Positions 41,728 to 46,981 of a DNA stretch of 46,981 bases are shown one piece after another. Positions within the stretch are counted from its first letter, which is position 1; every line of letters starts with the position of its first letter. Source of the stretch: JALYNX01 sp044867525 (GTDB lineage Bacteria > Actinomycetota > Acidimicrobiia > Spongiisociales > ZC4RG35). The translations under genes and the position numbers were made by a program. Under the pieces are notes generated by a model. That model did not search any database. It worked only from the letters and a program-made list of their open reading frames with translations, and had not been told where the DNA came from. Where the stretch lies: contig JBIOVB010000041.1 of assembly GCA_044867525.1 (NCBI GenBank), positions 1-46,981 of the forward strand, written 5' to 3'.

Positions 41728-42495
41728 ATGGTGCTCTACGAGGTGGCCGGTGGCCGGGCGACGATCACGCTCGATGACCCGGACCGTCGGAATCCGATGT
41801 CTGTCGAAGCGATGTCCGGCTTGCTCGACGCCACGAGACGCGCTTCGGGCGACCCGCAGGTACGGGTTTTGGTCTACACAGGCTCCGGCGACCGTGCTTT
41901 CAGCGCAGGTGGCGATCTGTCGGGGTCGTTCGTCGACGACCCGGTAGGTCTACACCGGGCCCGGGGCGCTCTCGCCGACCTGTTTCGCCTCATGTGGCGC
42001 GGTGGCAAGCCCACCGTTGCGCGGGTGAACGGCGATGCCCTTGCCGGTGGGTTCGGGCTGGCGGTGGCCTGTGACATCACTATTTGCGTCGAGGAAGCCA
42101 GGTTGGGGACTCCCGAGGTCGGGGTCGGGCTGTGGCCGATGATGATCGGCGCCGTGCTTTCCCGCGCGATGCCGAGGAAAGCCGTCCTCGAGATGATGAC
42201 CACTGGCCGGCTGCTCGATCCGCAGGAAGCGTTGCGGTTGGGGGCGATCTCACGGGTGGTCGCCCGCGGTGATCTGGACCGGGTGATCGACGAGACCGTG
42301 ACAGCCCTCGAGTCGGCGAGCGCCAGCGCGCTGTTGCTGGGTCGAGACGCCTTCAACGGCAGCGGCGACCTCGACTTCGACACCGCCCTCGACCGCCTTC
42401 AGACCGGGCTCACCGCGATTGCGATGTCTGAAGATGCCGGAGAGGGGATCGCCGCGTTCATGGAGAAGCGAGCCCCGCAATGGAAGGGCGCATGA
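41728..42495 (+). CDS. Enoyl-CoA hydratase/isomerase family protein
   Basis: A 255-residue crotonase-fold enzyme. The first oxyanion loop (FSAGGDLSGSF), the second (DALAGGFGLAVACDI) and the C-terminal catalytic region (GTPEVGVGLWP) are present. Of the two hydratase glutamates, the one in GTPEVG is kept while the one normally in GGGCELA is Gly (GGFGLA). So a standard hydratase reaction is doubtful, and an isomerase, hydrolase or dehalogenase-like reaction is possible. ATG 41728 has AAGAAGGGGAAA ahead. It lies outside the main catabolic cluster. Confidence 0.85.
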   Translation: MVLYEVAGGRATITLDDPDRRNPMSVEAMSGLLDATRRASGDPQVRVLVYTGSGDRAFSAGGDLSGSFVDDPVGLHRARGALADLFRLMWRGGKPTVARVNGDALAGGFGLAVACDITICVEEARLGTPEVGVGLWPMMIGAVLSRAMPRKAVLEMMTTGRLLDPQEALRLGAISRVVARGDLDRVIDETVTALESASASALLLGRDAFNGSGDLDFDTALDRLQTGLTAIAMSEDAGEGIAAFMEKRAPQWKGA

Positions 42496-42532
42496 CCTGG
42501 TGATTGGTGCCTGCTCCCCTTAGCCTCCCCGA

Positions 42533-43216
42533 GTGCGGCGAAACATCCAGATCCTCGGCTGGACCCTGATTTGGAGCGGGGTGCTGATCTTCGGCTACCT
42601 GGGATGGCAGCTGGTGGGCACCGACTTGGTCAATGCCAGGATCCAGGCTGCCGCCGAGACCGAGCTCGGCGGTTTCTTCGAGACCGAGCGCGCCGATCTC
42701 CCCGAGGTGCAGGAGGTCGAAGGGCTTGAAAATGTAGTTCTCGAATACCACGCGGAGGAGATTCCGGCCGAAGGCTCCGAATTTGCCCGACTCGTCGTCC
42801 CTCGTCTCGGCCTCGACGTGGTCATCTTCGAGGGTGTCGCCCGCGACACGCTCACCAAGGGTCCGGGGCATATGCCTGGAACCCCGCTGCCCGGCCAGCC
42901 CGGGAACTCGGTGATCTCAGGCCACCGAACGACCTATGGCCGTCCCTTCTACGACTTCGACCTTCTTGCTCCCGGGGACCGGATCACGGTGGAGACCACA
43001 GTCGGCACCCATGCCTACGAGGTGCGGGAGAGCTTCCTCGTGGCCCCCGACGAGGTCTGGGTCACGGACGATCGGGCGGGAGGCTGGCTCACGCTCACCA
43101 CTTGTAACCCCAAGTTCTCCGCCCGAGAGCGGCTCATCATCACCGCGGAGTTGGTCGAGGGCCCGAATCTGGCCTACATCGACGACCTCAAGGTGCGGCT
43201 CGAAGGGGTCTCTTAG
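42533..43216 (+). CDS. Class E sortase
   Basis: A 227-residue transpeptidase with an N-terminal membrane anchor (residues 8-28). Catalytic residues are His131 (ISGHRTTYG), Cys191 (TLTTCNP) and Arg198 or Arg200 (SARERLII). The TLTTC motif and overall length fit the actinobacterial class E sortases, which link surface proteins to the wall, usually at L-A-x-T-G or L-P-x-T-G signals. The start is GTG 42533. Its stop overlaps that of the convergent thioredoxin gene through the shared bases TTAG. The LPLTG protein at 33616 is the only visible substrate candidate. Confidence 0.88.
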   Translation: MRRNIQILGWTLIWSGVLIFGYLGWQLVGTDLVNARIQAAAETELGGFFETERADLPEVQEVEGLENVVLEYHAEEIPAEGSEFARLVVPRLGLDVVIFEGVARDTLTKGPGHMPGTPLPGQPGNSVISGHRTTYGRPFYDFDLLAPGDRITVETTVGTHAYEVRESFLVAPDEVWVTDDRAGGWLTLTTCNPKFSARERLIITAELVEGPNLAYIDDLKVRLEGVS

Positions 43217-43731
43217 CTCCCCAAGGCCTCGAGCGCCTCCTCGTCGACGATCCCATTGATCATCTCCACGACCGATCCGTCACTATCGAGGTAGTAGGTC
43301 GCGGGAAGCCCGAAACTCGGATAGGAGGCACGGAAGGCTTCGTCTCCGAGCCCGAGGGGATATGAGATGTCGAGCCCTTCGGCGAATGCCTCGGAATCGG
43401 CGACAGCATCCTCGACGCTGACACCGAGCACCGCGACCTCCGGGTGCTCCCCGGCGTACTCGGAGAGTGCCGGCATTTCTTCACGGCAGGGCAGGCACCA
43501 CGAGGCCCACAGGTTGAGTATCAGTGGACGGCCATCGTCGGCGAGATGGCCGGAGAGGCTGAACGTGCCGCCACCGATCAGGTCGACGGTGAAGTCCGGT
43601 GCGGTCTCTCCGACCGTTGCCACCTCGGCGTCGTCTAGCGCCCAAGCGACCACCAGCCCGACCGTGACCAGCGCGATGAAGACGCCTGTGAGTAGAAGTC
43701 TGCGCTGGGGGAGCGGCCCGGGGGCGGTCAT
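43213..43731 (-). CDS. TlpA-like membrane-anchored thioredoxin
   Basis: A 172-residue redoxin. A membrane segment (about residues 12-30) anchors an external thioredoxin domain with WASWCLPCREEMP (Cys79 and Cys82) and the cis-Pro in GLPATYYLD. It likely reduces or delivers disulfides to exported proteins, for example in cytochrome c maturation or oxidative stress. ATG 43731 is 4 bases after the aconitase stop, so it probably forms an operon with the aconitase gene; longer open sequence upstream is antisense-like. It ends in a shared stop region with the sortase gene. Confidence 0.87.
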   Translation of the reverse strand: MTAPGPLPQRRLLLTGVFIALVTVGLVVAWALDDAEVATVGETAPDFTVDLIGGGTFSLSGHLADDGRPLILNLWASWCLPCREEMPALSEYAGEHPEVAVLGVSVEDAVADSEAFAEGLDISYPLGLGDEAFRASYPSFGLPATYYLDSDGSVVEMINGIVDEEALEALGS

Positions 43732-43735
43732 CTGC

Positions 43736-46468
43736 TCAGGCGGTTGCCATCCCCCGGAGGACGTAGTGGAGGATGCCCCCATGTCGCAGGTACTCGACCT
43801 CGATCGGGGTGTCGACCCGGACCACCATGGGAAACCGCTTCGCCGAGCCGTCACCGGCGGTCGACGTGACTTCGACGATCTGCCTCGGCTGGAGGTCGTC
43901 ACCGATCGGGATGTCGAACACCTCGGTCCCGTCGAGGCCCAGCGAGGCAGCATGATCGTCCCCGGTGAACACCATGGGAAGGACGCCCATCATCACGAGG
44001 TTGGAGCGATGGATTCGCTCGAACGAGCGGGCGAGGACTGCCCTCACGCCGAGCAAGAACGGGCCCTTGGCTGCCCAGTCCCGCGAGGAGCCCATGCCGT
44101 AGTCGGCGCCCCCGATCACCACCAGCGGGACTCCTTGCTCCTGGTAGTGCATCGAAGCCTCATAGATGGGTTTCACCTGTCCGTCCAGGAAGTCGGTTGT
44201 CCACCCACCTTCGGCTCCCGGGGCCAAATGATTGCGAACCCTGATGTTGGCGAACGTCCCCCTGGTCATGACCCTGTCGTTGCCTCTCCTCGAGCCATAG
44301 GAGTTGAACATCGCGGGTTGCACCCCGTTCCCGATCAGATAGGCCCCGGCGGGGGAGTCGACGGCGATCGACCCTGCCGGGCTTATGTGGTCGGTGGTCA
44401 CCGAGTCGCCGAGCAACGCCAGGGCCCTGGCCCCGACGACCGGCGAGATCGGCGGCACCGTCTGCGAAAGCCCGGTGAAGAATGGTGGCTCCTGGATGTA
44501 GGTGGAGCCTTCGTCCCAGCGGTAGAGGTCGGAGTCTGTGGTGCCGATCGCGCGCCATTCATCGGACCCGGTGAAGACATCGGCGTACTCCGTCACGAAC
44601 TGGGCGTGGGAGACATAGGTCCCGACCATGGCCGCGATCTCCTCCTGGCTGGGCCAGATGTCGCGGAGGAAGACGTCTTTCCCGTCATGGTCTCGTCCGA
44701 GAGGGTCGTTCACCGGGTCCCAGTCCACGGTGCCGGCGAGGGCGTAGGCGACGACCAATGGAGGTGAGGCCAGATAGTTTGCCCTCACATCGGGGGAGAT
44801 CCGGCCTTCGAAGTTTCGATTTCCGGAGAGCACAGACACCCCGACCAGGCCGTTTTCGTTGATCGCCCGCGAGATCGGGTCAGGCAGAGGGCCCGAGTTC
44901 CCGATGCAGGTAGTGCACCCGTAGCCGACGATGTGGAAGCCGAGCGATTCGAGATCGTCCATCAGCCCGGACCCTGTCAGGTAGTCGGTGACCACCTTTG
45001 ATCCCGGGGCCAGCGAGGTCTTCACCCACGGCTTCCGATTGAGACCCTTCTCCCTCGCCTTCCGGGCCACCAGGCCGGCGGCGACCATCACATCGGGATT
45101 CGACGTGTTGGTGCAGGAAGTGATGGCGGCGATGACGACGTCGCCGTCGGTGAGGACGAACCTCGACCCCTCGTACTCCACATTGACCCCGGTCTTCGGT
45201 TCGAGGGTGCCTGCCTCTACCGGCAGCCCGCCCTCGTCCTCCCAACTGATGACGGTGGAAGCGGTCGATCCGCCGTTCTTCCCAAAGAGGTTGGTCAGGT
45301 CGGACCGCCATTGTGTCCCCATCGCCGTGAGGGCGATCCGGTCCTGGGGCCGACGGGGACCGGCGAGTGCAGGCTCGACAGTCGACATGTCCAGCTCCAA
45401 CGAAGAGGAGTAGGCGATCTGACGGGAGTCGTCACGCCACAGCCCTTGCTCCCGGTAGTACTGCTCGACGGTGTCGATCAGCTTGTCGTCGCGACCGGTG
45501 AGCCGAAGGTAACTGATGACTTGCTCGTCTACGGGGAAGAAGCCGATGGTTGCCCCGTACTCGGGTGCCATGTTGGCGATCGTCGCTCGATTGGCCACCG
45601 GCATGTCCTCCAGCCCCGGCCCGTGGAACTCGACGAACTTGTCGACCACTCCGTGCTCGCGGAGCATCTCGGTCACCCGGAGCACGAGGTCGGTTGCTGT
45701 CGAGCCCTCTGGAAGCCTTCCCGTGAGCCGGAACCCGACCACTTCGGGCAGAAGCATGTAGATGGGCTGGCCCACCATCGCCGCCTCGGCCTCGATACCA
45801 CCGACACCCCATCCCACGACCCCGAGGCCGTTGATCATGGTGGTGTGGCTGTCGGTCCCGACCAGGCTGTCCGGGTAGAGCCACTCCCCGTCGTCCCAGA
45901 CCACCTTGGCCAGGTACTCGAGGTTCACTTGATGCACGATCCCGGTCGCGGGAGGAACGACCCTGAAGTTGGCGAAGGCCGACTGTCCCCATTTCAAGAA
46001 CTCGTAGCGCTCCTGGTTGCGCTCGAATTCCTTGCTCGAATTGATGATCAGCGCATCCGCCCTGGCGAAGGCGTCGACCTGCACCGAGTGATCGACCACC
46101 AAGTCGGCCGGGATCAGGGGGTTCACCTTCTGGGCCGCCCCCTCGTCACCAGTCATGCGGACGATCGCGGACCGCATGGCCGCGAGGTCGACGATCGCAG
46201 GCACGCCGGTGAAGTCCTGGAGCACTACCCGGCCCGGAGCGAAAGGAATCTCCCCCCCGCCGGTCGTGGTTGCGTCGTATTCGGCAACCCTCCCGATGTC
46301 GTCGGCGGTGAAGGTCCGGCCATCGTGATGCCGTAACACCGATTCCAGGAGCACCTTGATCGAATAGGGCAGCCGATCGGCGTTGGGCAACGCGTCGAGC
46401 CTGGCGATCAGCCGGGTGCCGAGTGGGGTGTCGAGTGTCGCTCTCGACCCGTAGGGGTCAGCGCTCAT
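43736..46468 (-). CDS. acnA: Aconitate hydratase (AcnA/IRP-like)
   Basis: A 910-residue enzyme that isomerises citrate and isocitrate in the TCA cycle. The three 4Fe-4S cysteines are in AAITSCTNTSNP and GYGCTTCIGNSGP; other conserved parts are DFTGVPAIVDLAAMR, VGTDSHTTMINGLGV and GGADYGMGSSRDWAAKGP. The length and motif order match AcnA rather than AcnB. The start at 46468 gives a usual N-terminus (DPYGSRATLDT). It is followed by a TlpA-like gene with only 4 bases between. Confidence 0.96.
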   Translation of the reverse strand: MSADPYGSRATLDTPLGTRLIARLDALPNADRLPYSIKVLLESVLRHHDGRTFTADDIGRVAEYDATTTGGGEIPFAPGRVVLQDFTGVPAIVDLAAMRSAIVRMTGDEGAAQKVNPLIPADLVVDHSVQVDAFARADALIINSSKEFERNQERYEFLKWGQSAFANFRVVPPATGIVHQVNLEYLAKVVWDDGEWLYPDSLVGTDSHTTMINGLGVVGWGVGGIEAEAAMVGQPIYMLLPEVVGFRLTGRLPEGSTATDLVLRVTEMLREHGVVDKFVEFHGPGLEDMPVANRATIANMAPEYGATIGFFPVDEQVISYLRLTGRDDKLIDTVEQYYREQGLWRDDSRQIAYSSSLELDMSTVEPALAGPRRPQDRIALTAMGTQWRSDLTNLFGKNGGSTASTVISWEDEGGLPVEAGTLEPKTGVNVEYEGSRFVLTDGDVVIAAITSCTNTSNPDVMVAAGLVARKAREKGLNRKPWVKTSLAPGSKVVTDYLTGSGLMDDLESLGFHIVGYGCTTCIGNSGPLPDPISRAINENGLVGVSVLSGNRNFEGRISPDVRANYLASPPLVVAYALAGTVDWDPVNDPLGRDHDGKDVFLRDIWPSQEEIAAMVGTYVSHAQFVTEYADVFTGSDEWRAIGTTDSDLYRWDEGSTYIQEPPFFTGLSQTVPPISPVVGARALALLGDSVTTDHISPAGSIAVDSPAGAYLIGNGVQPAMFNSYGSRRGNDRVMTRGTFANIRVRNHLAPGAEGGWTTDFLDGQVKPIYEASMHYQEQGVPLVVIGGADYGMGSSRDWAAKGPFLLGVRAVLARSFERIHRSNLVMMGVLPMVFTGDDHAASLGLDGTEVFDIPIGDDLQPRQIVEVTSTAGDGSAKRFPMVVRVDTPIEVEYLRHGGILHYVLRGMATA

Positions 46469-46894
46469 GAGGCCAGGTTACTTGTGGCCGGCGCCTCTCT
46501 CCTGCGGGCGTCTTCGTTTTCAGTGCACCATTGCTCGCATCAGAAATTCGACGAGATCTTGCTCTCCTTCTACCCGTGGCCGACATAGCGAGCGTGGACA
46601 CCGCCCGGTAATGCCGAACAGCGCGCAGGTGATCTGGGCGATTTGGGGCTGAGAGGACACGCATTTTGCGCTGTCTGGCCGGGAGGCTGACCTGGGTTCG
46701 GTGTCGCTCCTCAGAAGAGTTGCGTCTGGTTCAGAAGACTCCGCTCTGACACATTCTCTGACCTGGCTGAGGTGGTCAGTTGCTCGGTGAGCTTCTTATC
46801 GGTGGGTTCATGACAGCCTCGCATGTCCAGAGGGGGGAAGTCGTCTGATTACGGTCCGGTGAACGCGCGGCGCGCATCAAGGGAGAGCAACGAG
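46469..46894. other. Intergenic region with no convincing gene
   Basis: Between the divergent aconitase and dihydrofolate-reductase-family genes there is about 426 bases without a supported coding frame; short open frames here lack ribosome-binding sites and family resemblance. It must hold both promoters. Two near-repeats TCAGAAGA (around 46711 and 46731) and GGGAGAGC ahead of the final gene are the only features noted. No tRNA or riboswitch was recognised. Confidence 0.6.
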
Positions 46895-46981
46895 ATGAGA
46901 CCACTTCGATACTCGATCAACGTCACGCTCGACGGCTGCTGCCATCACGAGGCAGGGCTCCCCCCGGACGAGGAGTCGATG
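46895..46981 (+). CDS. Dihydrofolate reductase family protein, N-terminal fragment
   Basis: Only the first 29 codons are in the window, starting at ATG 46895 with GGGAGAGC upstream. The start MRPLRYSINVTLDGCCHHE is the typical first strand of the RibD-C/dihydrofolate-reductase-like proteins found widely in actinobacteria, most of which are not true folate enzymes. The gene continues past the right edge. Reaction and substrate cannot be inferred. Confidence 0.75.
   Translation, partial: MRPLRYSINVTLDGCCHHEAGLPPDEESM

Noticed and set aside
46467..46652. Short plus-strand open frame after aconitase
   Set aside because: No ribosome-binding site, no recognisable family, low-complexity Arg/Ser-rich translation.

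Overview
The window is high-GC DNA (roughly two-thirds G+C by eye) with dense, often overlapping genes, frequent GTG and TTG starts, and families typical of Actinomycetota: F420-type luciferase-like monooxygenases, a DUF222/13E12 HNH protein, a class E sortase, DUF5317, DUF885 and an acnA-type aconitase. I infer an uncultured or little-studied actinobacterium, perhaps of the Acidimicrobiia. No rRNA, tRNA, CRISPR array, prophage or insertion sequence was seen.

Positions 1-23,140 hold a catabolic supercluster of about seven compact operons, most genes overlapping their neighbour by 1-10 bases. On the minus strand, 34-2203 encodes an Ldh2/MDH2-type 2-hydroxyacid dehydrogenase followed by two half-size TPP proteins resembling sulfopyruvate decarboxylase ComD and ComE. 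Diverging from it, 2274-7010 encodes a membrane-anchored propeller-like protein, a full-length TPP enzyme, an ACMSD-like amidohydrolase and an aldo/keto reductase. The minus operon 14137-6987 encodes a cyclase-family metallohydrolase, a CitE-type lyase, a Gfo/Idh/MocA dehydrogenase, a family III CoA-transferase, a luciferase-like monooxygenase and an NDP-forming acyl-CoA synthetase. Diverging from that, 14226-17915 encodes an acyl-CoA dehydrogenase, a two-gene MaoC-like hydratase and a third TPP enzyme system. Then come a quinone-oxidoreductase-like gene and an atypical SDR, a LigA/LigB-type extradiol dioxygenase, and two enolase-superfamily genes of different subgroups. Taken together they look like a route that cleaves a ring or a 2-oxo/2-hydroxy acid, activates the acid to a CoA thioester, runs oxidation, hydration and retro-aldol steps, and may recover ATP at the end. 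The substrate is unknown. The two main divergent promoter regions share a nearly identical AT-rich sequence around ATATATGATC, suggesting common control, yet the cluster contains no recognisable regulator or transporter.

Positions 23,170-33,600 are mixed housekeeping and accessory genes: a frameshifted DUF222-HNH gene, a phosphofructokinase with pyrophosphate-type motifs, an APH-like kinase, a DUF885 metallohydrolase with a coupled flavin reductase, a CHASE-domain histidine kinase, a LysM/M23 cell-wall hydrolase, a small HhH protein and a second luciferase-like enzyme.

Positions 33,600-46,981 are largely envelope and signalling genes: a large secreted adhesin-like protein ending in LPLTG, a gamma-glutamyltransferase that probably starts at CTG, a conserved unknown, a structured intergenic region with an orphan signal-peptide ORF, a tandem HD-GYP/degenerate HD pair, DUF5317, an enoyl-CoA hydratase relative, a class E sortase, a TlpA-like thioredoxin, aconitase, and the first 29 codons of a dihydrofolate-reductase-family protein at the right edge.
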